In this document: one piece after another, positions 36,208 through 45,404 of the stretch
How positions within the stretch are numbered: the stretch's first letter is position 1
Layout of the letters: each line of letters starts with the position of its first letter
Source: Aliihoeflea sp. 40Bstr573
GTDB lineage: Bacteria > Pseudomonadota > Alphaproteobacteria > Rhizobiales > Rhizobiaceae
Length of the DNA: 64,000 nucleotides
NCBI RefSeq assembly: GCF_024105655.1
Contig: NZ_JAAAMH010000005.1
Span: 1-64,000, forward strand
Reading direction: 5' to 3'
Position numbers and translations under genes: made by a program
The notes under the pieces: model-generated
What the model saw: only the letters and a program-made list of their open reading frames with translations
Told to the model about the DNA's origin: nothing
Database searches by the model: none

Positions 36208-36771
36208 TTACCGCGCCATCGCGTGGTACTCATCGTTCGGGCGCATATCGATCGCCGCGGCTACCCGGTTCGACATGTTGTAGAAGCCCACCGTCGAGGC
36301 GATGTCGAAGATGTCGCGATCCGAAAAGCCCGCGTCGCGCAGGCCCTGCCGGTCGGCTTCCTCGATCTTGTCGGGGCTCTCGGTGAGCTTGACGGCAAAA
36401 TCGAGCATCGCCTTCTGCTTTTGCGAGAGGTCCGCCGCCCGGTAGTTCATTGCCATCATCTCGCCGAGCTTAGGGTCGCCAGAAAGCTGACGCACCGCCG
36501 CGCCATGCGCGGTCAGGCAGTAGTAGCAGTGGTTCACCGACGAGACGGCGACGGCGATCATCTCGCGCTCGAGCTTGGAAAGACCTGAATCGCCGAGCAT
36601 CAGATCGTTGTACATGTCGGTGAAGGCGCGCAGCTTCTTTTCGTCGAAGGCATAGGCGCGCAGCACGTTCGGCACGAGGCCGAGCTTCTCCTCGCATTTG
36701 GCGAAATAGGCCTTTGTGCCGTCCGACAATTCGGGCTGTTCGATGTTCAGTGCCGTGACCCGTTCGCTCAT
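36208..36771 (-). CDS. AhpD-like peroxidase-related protein
   Basis: A 187-residue carboxymuconolactone-decarboxylase/AhpD-fold protein. The redox motif is NHCYYCLTAH (C82, C85, H89), preceded by KLEREMIAVAVSSV. The N-terminal arm (EEKLGLVPNVLRAYAFDEKKLRAF) places it in the uncharacterised peroxidase-related group. It probably reduces peroxides through the CxxC pair. It is convergent with gpsA and divergent from the glutamate dehydrogenase across 131 bases. Confidence 0.9.
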   Translation of the reverse strand: MSERVTALNIEQPELSDGTKAYFAKCEEKLGLVPNVLRAYAFDEKKLRAFTDMYNDLMLGDSGLSKLEREMIAVAVSSVNHCYYCLTAHGAAVRQLSGDPKLGEMMAMNYRAADLSQKQKAMLDFAVKLTESPDKIEEADRQGLRDAGFSDRDIFDIASTVGFYNMSNRVAAAIDMRPNDEYHAMAR

Positions 36772-36902
36772 GCCGTCATCTCCCTTTCAAACTTGTCTGT
36801 AACTGACGCAGCGTCGCTCATTCTCGTGAAACCGGTGCCACTTTCGTGCCGGATGTTCTAGTCTCGAAAGAAAAACAGGATGAAATCGGGAGTTCGCCGT
36901 CC

Positions 36903-39900
36903 ATGGCTGTGCGCAAGACCGCAACCGCATCGAAGGTCAAGACCGAAGCGGGGGCCGAGAAGCTCGCAAGCTTCTTCCAGGCGCGCGCGCCCGAGGAGGA
37001 TCGCGAGGCATATGCGGCGCAGGCCTTCGCCACCGCGGGCGCACTCGCCTACCGGGCGCTGAAGGACCACAAGCGCGGCGACAGCCTCATCGTCGTCGAC
37101 AATGAGGGCGAGATCGAGCGGCAGGGCCGCTCCATGACCGCCATCACCGTCATCAACGACAACATGCCCTTCCTGTTCGATTCGGTGCTTGCTGAAATCA
37201 CCGAACAGGTGGGCGAGGCAGCGCTCGTCCTTCATCCGGTCGTCCTCGTGCGGCACGAGAAGAAGGGCGTCGCAGAACTTCTGGGCGAGGCGGGCAGCGC
37301 CAAGGGCGACGAGGCGACCGACCGCGTCTCGATCATCCACGTCCATGTGCCGAAGCTGACGCCAGAGGAATGCGAAGCGCTGAAGCACGGGCTCGAACGC
37401 GTCCTCGACCAGGTGAAGCTTTCGGTCTCGAACTGGAAGCCGATGCTCGCCCGTCTCGACCAGGCGATCAGCGAATTCCGCTACCAGCCGGTACCGATCG
37501 ACAAGGATCAGGTGGCAGAAGCGATCGCGTTTCTCGAATGGCTGCGTGACGACAACTTCACCTTCCTTGGCATGCGCGAGCTTCGCTATTCGGGCGGCGC
37601 GGAAACCGGAACGCTGGAGCGGTCGCCCAAGGGCGGGCTCGGCATCCTCGCCAGCGATGACGTGCGCGTGCTGCGCCGCGGCGGCGAGCCGGTCACGACG
37701 ACGCCGGAAATTCGCGCCTTCCTGCATGGACCCGAGGCGCTGCTCGTGACCAAGGCGAACGCCAAGTCGGTTGTCCACCGGCGCATTTATCTTGACTATA
37801 TCGGCGTCAAGACCTTCGACCAGAAGGGCAAGCTTTTCGGCGAGTTGCGCATCGTCGGCCTCTTCACCTCCACGGCCTATACGCGCTCGGTCATGAAGAT
37901 CCCCTATCTGCGCTCCAAGGCGAGTGCGGTGCTCGAGAAGTCCGGCTTCGATCCGTCCGACCATTCGGGTAAGGCGCTGATCAACGTCCTTGAATCCTAT
38001 CCGCGCGACGAACTGTTCCAGATCTCCGTGCCGGTCCTGCGCAAGCACGCGGAAGCCATCCTGGCGCTGGGCGAGCGGCCGCGTGTGCGCGCGCTCTACC
38101 GCGTCGACCAGTTCGACCGCTTCGTCTCGGCCATCGTCTACGTGCCGCGCGACCGCTACGATTCGGAGGTGCGCGAGCGGATCGGACAGTACCTGGTCAA
38201 GGCGTTCGACGGGCGGCTGTCTGCCTATTACCCCGCCTTTCCGGAAGGCTCGCTCGCTCGCGTCCATTTCATTATCGGCCGGTCCGGCGGCAAGACGCCG
38301 AAGGTTGAGCAGGCCGATCTGGAAGCGGACATCCGCGACATCGTGCGGACCTGGGACGACGCGCTGCGCGAGGAGGTGAGCGAGAATCGGGCCGACCCCA
38401 GGCTCGCCGCGCTCGCCGCCGGTTTCGACCAGACCTACCGCAACAGTTTCTCCGCCGCAGTCGCGATGCGCGACGCGGCGGTCATTTCCGGCATCGGCCG
38501 CGACCGGCCGATCGCCATCGACTTCTACCGCGAGCGGCCGGAGGCAGCCTCCCATGCCGGGCTGAAGATCTATCACCAGGGAGAGCCGGTCGCGCTTTCG
38601 AAGCGTGTGCCGCTCCTGGAAAACATGGGCTTCCGGGTGATCTCGGAGCGCACCTTTGAAATCGCGCGAGCCGGCGCGGAGCCGGTCTTCCTGCACGACA
38701 TGGAACTCGAAAGTGCCTCGGGCGGAAAGATCGACCTGACCGATGGCGGCGCGCTTCTGGCCGATGTCTTCATGTCGGTCTGGAACGGGCAAAGCGACAA
38801 TGATTCCTATGCCGCGCTCGTCCAGACGGCAGGGCTGACGGCGAGGAAGATCGGGCTGCTGCGGGCCTATGGCCGCTATCTTCAGCAGGCGGGGATTCCG
38901 CAGAACCAGGAGTTCATCGCCTCGGTCCTGAACCGGTATCCCCCGATTGCCGACCATCTGATTGAGCTTTTTTCAGCTCGTTTCGACCCGAAATTCGCTG
39001 AAAGCAGCGATGTTTCAGCTCAAAAAGCGGTCGATTCGATCGAAACGGCTTTGGAATCGGTGCCGCAGATCGATGATGACGCCGTCATCCGGCGCTATCT
39101 CAATCTCATCCAGTCGACGCTTCGCACCAATTTCTATGGGCCCGAAAAGGCCGGCGTGTCGCTGGCGCTGAAGCTCGATTCGCGCGCGGTGCGGGGTCTG
39201 CCCGCGCCGCGGCCTTGGCGCGAGATCTTCGTTTACGGGCCCGAGGTCGAAGGCGTCCATCTGCGCTTCGGCGCGGTGGCGCGGGGCGGGCTTCGCTGGT
39301 CGGACCGGGCACAGGACTACCGCACCGAAGTGCTCGGCCTTGTCAAGGCGCAGCAGGTCAAGAACGCGGTGATCGTGCCGGTCGGCGCCAAGGGCGGGTT
39401 CTTTCCGAAGCAGTTGCCGGTGGGCGGTTCGAGGGGCGAAATCTTCGAGGCGGGCAAGAAGGCCTACATCAACTTCATCACCTCGCTTCTCTCGATCACC
39501 GACAATATCGAGGACGATCATGTGGTGCCGCCGGCGGACGTCGTGCGGCATGACAGGGACGACCCGTATTTCGTGGTCGCAGCCGACAAGGGTACCGCGA
39601 CCTTCTCCGACACGGCGAACGCGATCAGCCAGGCGCATGGCTTCTGGCTGGACGACGCCTTCGCCTCGGGCGGTTCGGCGGGCTACGACCACAAGAAGAT
39701 GGGCATCACCGCGCGCGGCGCGTGGGAGGCGGTGAAGCGGCATTTCCGCGAGATGAACCGCGATATCCAGACCACGCCTTTCACCGTCGTCGGCGTCGGC
39801 GACATGTCCGGCGACGTCTTCGGCAACGGAATGCTCTTGTCGCGGGCAACGAAGCTGATCGCCGCCTTCGACCATCGCGACATCTTCATCGATCCCAACC

Positions 39901-41678
39901 CGGACATGGCCGCCTCCTTCGAGGAGCGGCAGCGGCTCTTCGACAAGGGCCAGTCGAGCTGGCAGGACTATGACCGCGAAAAGCTGTCGGAGGGCGGCAT
40001 AATCGTCTCGCGCAGCCAGAAATCGATCGAGCTGTCCAGGCAGGCCGCCGATGCGATTGGCCTGTCCTCGACCACGGCGACGCCGGTCGAGATCATGCGC
40101 GCAATCTTGATGGCGAAGGTCGACCTCCTATGGTTCGGCGGGATTGGCACCTATGTGCGGGGCGAAGCCGAGAGCAATGCGGATGTCGGAGACAAGGCGA
40201 ACGACACACTGCGGATCACGGCAAAGCAGGTCGGCGCCAAGGTCATCGGCGAGGGCGCCAATCTCGGCGTGACCCAGCGCGCGCGCATTGAATACGGGAT
40301 GAATGGCGGGCGCTGCAATTCGGACGCGATCGACAATTCGGCAGGCGTCAATTCGTCCGACGTCGAGGTCAACATCAAGATCGCGCTCGCTTCGGCGATG
40401 CGCGCGGGCGACCTGACGCGGCCGAACCGCGACAAGCTGCTTGCCGACATGACGGACGAGGTGGCGCATCTGGTGCTCGCCAACAACTACCGGCAGTCGC
40501 TGGCGATCTCGCTGACCGCGCTGCGCGGGGTGGCCGATCTCAGCTACCAGGAACGGTTCATGGAGGCGCTGGAAGGACGGGGCCTCCTCGACCGCGAAGT
40601 GGAGGTGCTGCCATCCACCGCCGCGATGGCCGAGCGCGAAGCGCGCGGCGTGCCGCTCACGCGCGCCGAAATCGGCGTGCTGCTCGCCTATGCCAAGATC
40701 GTGCTCTTCGACGACATCGTGGCAAGCGGCGTGCCGGACGATCCGCACCTTGAAGCCGACCTCTTCGACTATTTCCCGCAAAAGATGGTCAAGAAGTTCC
40801 CCGGCCCGATCAAGACGCATCGGCTGCGCCGCGAGATCATCGCGACGCAGCTTGCCAACGAGGCGATCAATCGCGGGGGACCGTCCTTCGTCAGCCGCCT
40901 CCAGGACCTGACGGGCCGCTCTGCCGCGGAAATCGTCGCCGCCTTCACCATCGTGCGCGACGGGTTCGAATTGCCCGTGCTCTACGCCGAAATCGACGCG
41001 CTCGACGCGAAGATCGACGGGGCGACGCAACTCGAGCTTTACCAGCAGGTCGGCCGGCTGGTGCATTCGGCAAGTGCGTGGTTCCTGAAGAACGACCTGA
41101 CGACTGCGACGATCGGAGCCGAGATCGAGGGGTTGCGGAGCGCCCGCAAGGCGCTGGAGCCGAAGCTGACCCGGATGCTGCCGCCCTTCACGCAGGAACG
41201 GCAGGAAGAACGGATCGCGGTCCTGCTCAAGGGCGGGGTGTCGCAGAGGCTCGCCGAGCGCATCACCCAGCTTCACGTCGCCGAACTCATTCCCGACATT
41301 GCGCTGGTCGCGGAAACGGCGAAGGCGGAACTGGAGACAGCTGCGCGCGCGTTCTTCGCGGTCACCGATGCGTTCCGGATCGGACGCATCGCCGATGCCG
41401 CGCGCTCGATCGCGCCGTCCGACTATTATGACGGGCTGGCGCTGGCGCGCGCGACGGACCAGATCAACGCGGCACGGCGCGGCATCGCCGCCGCCGCGCT
41501 CAGTGCCTTCCCGAAGGACAAGGCGCCGGTGGAGACCTGGATCGAGGCGGGCGGCATGCGGATTTCGCGCACGCGCGACAGGCTGCAAAGCCTGACGGAA
41601 GGCGGCGACATCACCGTTTCGCGGCTTACCGTCGCGGCAGGGCTGATGTCGGATCTGACAGACGTCAGTGCGGCTTAG
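36903..41678 (+). CDS. NAD-specific glutamate dehydrogenase, large (about 180 kDa) type
   Basis: A 1591-residue enzyme of the GDH_180 class that converts glutamate to 2-oxoglutarate with NAD. N-terminal ACT-like regulatory domains (MTAITVINDNMPFLFDSVLAE) occupy about the first 700 residues. The catalytic core has GGLRWSDRAQDYRTEVLGLVKAQQVKNAVIVPVGAKGGF, then TFSDTANAIS and VVGVGDMSGDVFGNGML (dinucleotide fold), and a helical C-terminus. ATG at 36903 has GGGAG ten bases upstream; an in-frame GTG at 36846 would add 19 residues. It stands as a single gene followed by an MFS gene. Confidence 0.95.
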   Translation: MAVRKTATASKVKTEAGAEKLASFFQARAPEEDREAYAAQAFATAGALAYRALKDHKRGDSLIVVDNEGEIERQGRSMTAITVINDNMPFLFDSVLAEITEQVGEAALVLHPVVLVRHEKKGVAELLGEAGSAKGDEATDRVSIIHVHVPKLTPEECEALKHGLERVLDQVKLSVSNWKPMLARLDQAISEFRYQPVPIDKDQVAEAIAFLEWLRDDNFTFLGMRELRYSGGAETGTLERSPKGGLGILASDDVRVLRRGGEPVTTTPEIRAFLHGPEALLVTKANAKSVVHRRIYLDYIGVKTFDQKGKLFGELRIVGLFTSTAYTRSVMKIPYLRSKASAVLEKSGFDPSDHSGKALINVLESYPRDELFQISVPVLRKHAEAILALGERPRVRALYRVDQFDRFVSAIVYVPRDRYDSEVRERIGQYLVKAFDGRLSAYYPAFPEGSLARVHFIIGRSGGKTPKVEQADLEADIRDIVRTWDDALREEVSENRADPRLAALAAGFDQTYRNSFSAAVAMRDAAVISGIGRDRPIAIDFYRERPEAASHAGLKIYHQGEPVALSKRVPLLENMGFRVISERTFEIARAGAEPVFLHDMELESASGGKIDLTDGGALLADVFMSVWNGQSDNDSYAALVQTAGLTARKIGLLRAYGRYLQQAGIPQNQEFIASVLNRYPPIADHLIELFSARFDPKFAESSDVSAQKAVDSIETALESVPQIDDDAVIRRYLNLIQSTLRTNFYGPEKAGVSLALKLDSRAVRGLPAPRPWREIFVYGPEVEGVHLRFGAVARGGLRWSDRAQDYRTEVLGLVKAQQVKNAVIVPVGAKGGFFPKQLPVGGSRGEIFEAGKKAYINFITSLLSITDNIEDDHVVPPADVVRHDRDDPYFVVAADKGTATFSDTANAISQAHGFWLDDAFASGGSAGYDHKKMGITARGAWEAVKRHFREMNRDIQTTPFTVVGVGDMSGDVFGNGMLLSRATKLIAAFDHRDIFIDPNPDMAASFEERQRLFDKGQSSWQDYDREKLSEGGIIVSRSQKSIELSRQAADAIGLSSTTATPVEIMRAILMAKVDLLWFGGIGTYVRGEAESNADVGDKANDTLRITAKQVGAKVIGEGANLGVTQRARIEYGMNGGRCNSDAIDNSAGVNSSDVEVNIKIALASAMRAGDLTRPNRDKLLADMTDEVAHLVLANNYRQSLAISLTALRGVADLSYQERFMEALEGRGLLDREVEVLPSTAAMAEREARGVPLTRAEIGVLLAYAKIVLFDDIVASGVPDDPHLEADLFDYFPQKMVKKFPGPIKTHRLRREIIATQLANEAINRGGPSFVSRLQDLTGRSAAEIVAAFTIVRDGFELPVLYAEIDALDAKIDGATQLELYQQVGRLVHSASAWFLKNDLTTATIGAEIEGLRSARKALEPKLTRMLPPFTQERQEERIAVLLKGGVSQRLAERITQLHVAELIPDIALVAETAKAELETAARAFFAVTDAFRIGRIADAARSIAPSDYYDGLALARATDQINAARRGIAAAALSAFPKDKAPVETWIEAGGMRISRTRDRLQSLTEGGDITVSRLTVAAGLMSDLTDVSAA

Positions 41679-41724
41679 GGAACGATACCGGCCGCGCCCT
41701 TGGGGGCAGGAATTGGGGGGCGGA

Positions 41725-43110
41725 ATGGACGGGACTGTCGAGGCGCGCGCGCCGAAACGCGCGATCTGGGGCTGGATGCTCTTCGACTGGGCACAGCAGC
41801 CCTTTCACACGCTGATCATCACCTTCGTCTTCGCGCCGTACTTCGCCGCCGCGGTTGCGCCGGACGCGGCGCGGGGACAGGAATTGTGGGGCTATGCGAC
41901 GGGGATCGGCGGGCTTCTGATCGCGTTTTCCTCGCCCGTCCTCGGCGCGATCGCCGATGCAAGCGGGCCGCGCAAGCCGTGGATCGCTGTCTTTTCCGTC
42001 ATCGGCATCGTCGGCTGCTGGATGCTCTGGTTCGCCACACCGGGCATGGAAGACCTGACGTGGATACTGGTCATCATCGCGGTCGCGGTGTTCGGGATGG
42101 AATATGCCGCCGTCTTCAACAATGCGATGATGCCAACGCTCGTCCCGCGATCCGAACTCGGGCGGCTTTCGGGCTCGGCCTGGGGGCTCGGCTATGTCGG
42201 CGGGCTAATCTCGCTGATCATGGTGCTCGGCTTCATGTCGGCCTCACCGGAGACCGGGCGCACGCTGATCGGGCTGGAGCCGATCCTCGGGCTGGACCCC
42301 GCGATGCGCGAGGGGGACCGGGCGGCCGGGCCGCTGACCGCACTCTGGTATCTGGTCTTCATCATCCCGATGTTCCTCTTCACCCCTGACGTCAAGCGCA
42401 AGCCGGCGATCAAGGGCGCGGTGCGCGACGGGCTTGCCAAGCTCAAGCAGACATTGAGACGCCTGCCATCCGAGCGCAGCTACTTCTCCTTCCTGATCTC
42501 GTCGATGTTCTACCGCGACGGGCTCAATGCGCTCTATGCCTTCGGCGGCATCTATGCGGCGGGCGTCCTGGGCCTCACGATCATCCAGATCGGCATTTTC
42601 GGCATCCTCTCCAACATCACGGGCGCGATCGGCGCCTATGCGGGCGGGCGCATGGACCAGCGCTTCGGGCCGAAGATCGTCGTAGCGTGGTCGGCCGTGA
42701 TCCTCGCGCTGTGCTGCGCGCTCATCATCTCGACGACCCAGACACAGGTTCTGTTCATGCCGGTGGCCGAGGGCAGCGGACTGCCGGTGCTGGTGTTCTA
42801 TTTCGCCGGTTGCCTGATCGGGGCGGCGGGCGGTTCGATCCAGGCGGCCTCGCGCACGCTCCTCGTCGATCAGGTCGACACGGACCGGGTGACGGAGGCG
42901 TTCGGACTCTATGCTCTGTCGGGCAAGGCGACCACCTTCATCGGGCCGCTCTCGATCGCGCTCGTGACCGGCATCGTCGCCTCGGAAGGATTCGGGCTGT
43001 CGCCGGTCGACGCCCAACGTGTCGGCGTGACGCCGATCATCGTCCTCTTCATCATCGGGCTGGTGCTGCTGCCCTTCGTGAAAAGCCGGCATCGCGAAGC
43101 CAAATCCTGA
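41725..43110 (+). CDS. MFS transporter, UMF/Atg22-like family
   Basis: A 461-residue transporter with about twelve helices. KRAIWGWMLFDWAQQPFHTLIITFVFAPYFAAAV and SFLISSMFYRDGLNALYAFGGIYAAGVLG match the UMF1/vacuolar-effluxer Atg22-like family (PF11700), whose substrates are probably amino acids or related solutes. ATG at 41725 follows GGGGGGCGG. It lies 46 bases after the glutamate dehydrogenase and may be co-transcribed. Confidence 0.88.
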   Translation: MDGTVEARAPKRAIWGWMLFDWAQQPFHTLIITFVFAPYFAAAVAPDAARGQELWGYATGIGGLLIAFSSPVLGAIADASGPRKPWIAVFSVIGIVGCWMLWFATPGMEDLTWILVIIAVAVFGMEYAAVFNNAMMPTLVPRSELGRLSGSAWGLGYVGGLISLIMVLGFMSASPETGRTLIGLEPILGLDPAMREGDRAAGPLTALWYLVFIIPMFLFTPDVKRKPAIKGAVRDGLAKLKQTLRRLPSERSYFSFLISSMFYRDGLNALYAFGGIYAAGVLGLTIIQIGIFGILSNITGAIGAYAGGRMDQRFGPKIVVAWSAVILALCCALIISTTQTQVLFMPVAEGSGLPVLVFYFAGCLIGAAGGSIQAASRTLLVDQVDTDRVTEAFGLYALSGKATTFIGPLSIALVTGIVASEGFGLSPVDAQRVGVTPIIVLFIIGLVLLPFVKSRHREAKS

Positions 43111-43164
43111 CCCCTTGCCATCATGGACGAGGGGTCCCACATTGGGTTCGTGTTCAACGAACTG

Positions 43165-43178
43165 AAAGGAGGTGATCC
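43165..43178 (+). promoter_or_regulatory. full-length Shine-Dalgarno sequence (14/14 match)
   Basis: AAAGGAGGTGATCC is exactly complementary to the conserved 3' tail of bacterial 16S rRNA. It is placed seven bases (from GGAGG) before ATG 43180. Such a complete match is rare and implies extreme ribosome binding on a very short ORF. Confidence 0.85.
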
Positions 43179-43179
43179 G

Positions 43180-43248
43180 ATGTCGAGTGTTATCGTTAGC
43201 CGTAGCGTGGCCCGAGCGGATTGCCCTTTCGGGAAGCAGCCTTCCTGA
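43180..43248 (+). CDS. 22-residue small protein / leader peptide
   Basis: ATG at 43180 begins MSSVIVSRSVARADCPFGK and ends three residues later at TGA 43246-43248. It is supported by the complete Shine-Dalgarno sequence immediately upstream and by the terminator downstream rather than by length. No hydrophobic helix is present; the peptide is basic with one cysteine. Its stop codon overlaps a second mini-ORF (ATG 43248, eight codons, stop 43272-43274). A GGAAG-CAGC-CTTCC hairpin (43232-43245) lies over its last codons. The role could be a leader peptide, a dual-function RNA or a secreted or regulatory peptide. No known family was recognised. Confidence 0.6.
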   Translation: MSSVIVSRSVARADCPFGKQPS

Positions 43249-43274
43249 TGGGGTTGATGCGTGGCCGGGTCTGA
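43248..43274 (+). CDS. overlapping eight-codon mini-ORF
   Basis: Reads MGLMRGRV then TGA; its ATG shares one base with the stop of the 22-codon ORF (TGATG), so it could be translated by re-initiation. The stop sits inside the CGGGT-CTG-ACCCG hairpin (43266-43278). It may be only a by-product of a structured RNA. Confidence 0.3.
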   Translation: MGLMRGRV

Positions 43275-43308
43275 CCCGAATGCCGCGCTGCGGATATCAG
43301 ACACGGAA

Positions 43309-43336
43309 GGGCCGGTCGGCGAGACCGGCCCTTTTT
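43309..43336 (+). terminator. strong factor-independent terminator of the small transcription unit
   Basis: Perfect 9-bp GC-rich arms GGGCCGGTC (43309-43317) and GACCGGCCC (43323-43331) with a five-base loop, followed by TTTTT (43332-43336). It closes the sORF unit on the plus strand, between the MFS gene and the convergent VWA gene. Confidence 0.9.
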
Positions 43337-43350
43337 CGTTGCCCGTATCG

Positions 43351-44766
43351 CTACATGGTCAGGAAAAGCCGCTCGGTGTTGCTGATGATTTCCTGAAAGG
43401 CGGCATCGAGTTCGGGGCCGGTCGAGGCTTCGAAATAGTGCTTGATGGCGCCCGTATCGTCGCTGGCGCAGGCGCTCAGTACGGCTTTCGCGTCGCGTCG
43501 GTCCTGCGCCGGGATCGAACGGTTGTCGAGATCGAAGCCGATGGTGAAGATTTCGACGCCATCGGCCTTCATCCGGTCGCACAGCGCTTCGGCAGTTGTG
43601 CGGGCCGCGCGGCCCTGCGCGTTGACGCCCTGGCGCGGATCGCCACCGGCGAAGACGGTGTTGAACTGGCCGTCCGTCATCAGGATCGCGATCTTGCCGA
43701 CATCGCGCGGGTCGGCATCTGCCGGACCGGCACCGAGGCGCGCGTTACGGATCGTGTCGCGCCATTCGGGCGACAGCATGTATTGCGTCCACTGGATGCC
43801 GATTGAGCCGGCGGTGTAGCCGACCGCGTTGAAAGCATTGATGGAGCGCTTGAGCGCGCTGGCGTCGGCGGTCAGGGGCACGACCGTCGCCTTGGGGCAG
43901 TCTTTGGTGGCAAGGCGGTCGTCGCGGTTAATGCGTGCGTAAAATTTCTTGCTCGGGTCGCCGGGATATTCACGCAGCGTCATGGGGCTGGCGTCCGAAT
44001 AGTCGGGGGAGAGGTCGGGCAGCTTGCGCTCGGTCGCGCAGTTGTCGGTGAAGCTGCCGGTGTTGTCGGATATGTAGCGCGCGCTTGCACCGACATGGGG
44101 CGGCAGGTCGCTCCCGCCCTTGCGTTCCTGGAAGACCACCGACGAGGAGGCGAGCGTACCGACATTGACAGCCTCCGCATAGGGCACGATCGATACCCGG
44201 ACGCGCGGGTCGCGGGGGTCCTGACCGCCGAGCAACGCGTCGACGGCATTGGTGGCGGCACTCTTCAAATCCCTGATCTTCTGGCCGGCCATCGAGCCGG
44301 TGACGTCGAGCATCATCGCAACTTCGATCTTGCGGTCGGAATAGAGCGCGGCGGTGGTGGCGGCGACGTTGCGCGTCTTCTCGGCGCCGAAGAGGGGGAA
44401 GGCGAGGTCGATATTGGTGCGGGCGGTCGCCTCGACGGTGCGGGCGGTGCGGTTGACGGTCAACGTCTCCAGCGTGATGGCGCCCTCACGGGCAAAGGCG
44501 CCGCCGCCATTGGCGGTCAGGAACGCCTCAACCGAGGCGCGGGCATCGTTCTCCGCGATCACCCCGGTGGTGAGGTCGCGGGCGGTGGAAGCGACGGCGG
44601 CGTCGAGGGCGTTCTGCAGCGCCGACTTCGTGTTCATGAGCTGCGTCGCGTTAACCCCGAAGCCGGCGCCGACCGCCAGCATGGACAGGGTCGCGCCCGT
44701 CAGAAGCGCAAAATTGCCGCGCCGGTCGGACATGAACCGCGCCAAGATGTTGGAAAACCGTGCCAT
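43351..44766 (-). CDS. TadG-like pilus assembly / VWA domain protein
   Basis: A 471-residue protein. The N-terminus FMSDRRGNFALLTGATLSMLAVGAGFGVNATQLMNTKSALQNALDAAVAS is the TadE/TadG-type pseudopilin-like segment with one membrane helix. The von Willebrand factor A domain follows with a MIDAS-type DVTGSMAGQK and a second acidic site MTDGQFNT. TadG is a minor part of Flp/Tad pili, but no other tad genes are nearby, so this is an orphan homologue, common in Rhizobiales. ATG at 44766 has a GGAG site; the frame upstream is not homologous. Confidence 0.88.
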   Translation of the reverse strand: MARFSNILARFMSDRRGNFALLTGATLSMLAVGAGFGVNATQLMNTKSALQNALDAAVASTARDLTTGVIAENDARASVEAFLTANGGGAFAREGAITLETLTVNRTARTVEATARTNIDLAFPLFGAEKTRNVAATTAALYSDRKIEVAMMLDVTGSMAGQKIRDLKSAATNAVDALLGGQDPRDPRVRVSIVPYAEAVNVGTLASSSVVFQERKGGSDLPPHVGASARYISDNTGSFTDNCATERKLPDLSPDYSDASPMTLREYPGDPSKKFYARINRDDRLATKDCPKATVVPLTADASALKRSINAFNAVGYTAGSIGIQWTQYMLSPEWRDTIRNARLGAGPADADPRDVGKIAILMTDGQFNTVFAGGDPRQGVNAQGRAARTTAEALCDRMKADGVEIFTIGFDLDNRSIPAQDRRDAKAVLSACASDDTGAIKHYFEASTGPELDAAFQEIISNTERLFLTM

Positions 44767-44893
44767 TCGTCTCTCCTCGTCGGCCGCCGCGGCCGGTTGT
44801 GCGAGGAGGTGCAGAATCGAGGCCAAAGAGCGCCATCCTGGCGATGGCCCCGGCTAAGAATTTGTAATCACTATCGTTTACTGGCGGTTAGGG

Positions 44894-44908
44894 TTAGCGT
44901 CAGGTTAA
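44894..44908 (-). promoter_or_regulatory. possible CtrA-type site upstream of TadG-like gene
   Basis: TTAG-N7-TTAA on the plus strand (TTAA-CCTGACG-CTAA on the minus) differs at one base from the alphaproteobacterial CtrA box TTAA-N7-TTAA, and lies about 130 bases before the TadG-like start. The rest of the 215-base gap (44767-44981) shows no gene. Confidence 0.3.
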
Positions 44909-44981
44909 TTTTCTCGGTCTGATCAGATGGCGAGGTTGAGGGCGTTTCAATCCGGGCTCGGGGTCGTCCCGTTTCGGGACA

Positions 44982-45404
44982 TCAGCCGCACCAGGGGGCG
45001 CGGGCCTTGCCGTCGTAGGGGCGCGCGAGACCGGCGGCCAGCAGATGGTCAACGATCGCTTGGCCGTCCGGCGTTTCGATATCGGCCACGACGCGGCCGA
45101 AGAACTTGTCGCCATCGATGTTGCGGACGTGAAATGCACCGGAGGCGAGCAATCCGGCGAGGGCGTCGTGAGCGTTACGCGCGGCGGTCTTTTCCGCTGC
45201 GCAGCGAGACCGCAGTTCGGGAGCGTCGATGCCGCGCAGACGGACGGAAACGCGCACCGTGTGGCCCGGCCATAAATGGACGTCCGCCTCAACGGTGTCG
45301 CCGTCGATCACCCGCACGAGGCGCGCACTGACCGGGCCGCCGATTTCGGCGCCATGGGCGGGCGAGGCGAGCAGCAATAGAAGCAGAATAGGAATAAATG
45401 CCAT
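44982..45404 (-). CDS. secreted thermonuclease-like (SNase fold) protein
   Basis: A 140-residue protein with signal peptide MAFIPILLLLLLASPAHGA and a staphylococcal-nuclease domain: ARLVRVIDGDTVEAD, VRLRGIDAPELRSRC (catalytic Arg/Glu), KFFGRVVADI and LLAAGLARPYDGKARAPWC. It would hydrolyse phosphodiesters in the periplasm or outside. ATG at 45404 lies inside the inverted repeat at 45386-45423; an in-frame TTG at 45425 would add MNRNKCL, giving a more basic signal-peptide start, but neither start has a good ribosome site. Translation may depend on the hairpin. Confidence 0.8.
   Translation of the reverse strand: MAFIPILLLLLLASPAHGAEIGGPVSARLVRVIDGDTVEADVHLWPGHTVRVSVRLRGIDAPELRSRCAAEKTAARNAHDALAGLLASGAFHVRNIDGDKFFGRVVADIETPDGQAIVDHLLAAGLARPYDGKARAPWCG

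Noticed and set aside
36858-38957. 699-codon minus-strand ORF within the glutamate dehydrogenase gene
   Set aside because: Antisense to a well-conserved enzyme, with no ribosome site or domains.
43165-43178. Fragment of an antisense 16S rRNA gene
   Set aside because: Only the 14 bases match; flanks do not resemble the 16S 3' end, and the spacing to the ATG is that of a functional Shine-Dalgarno.
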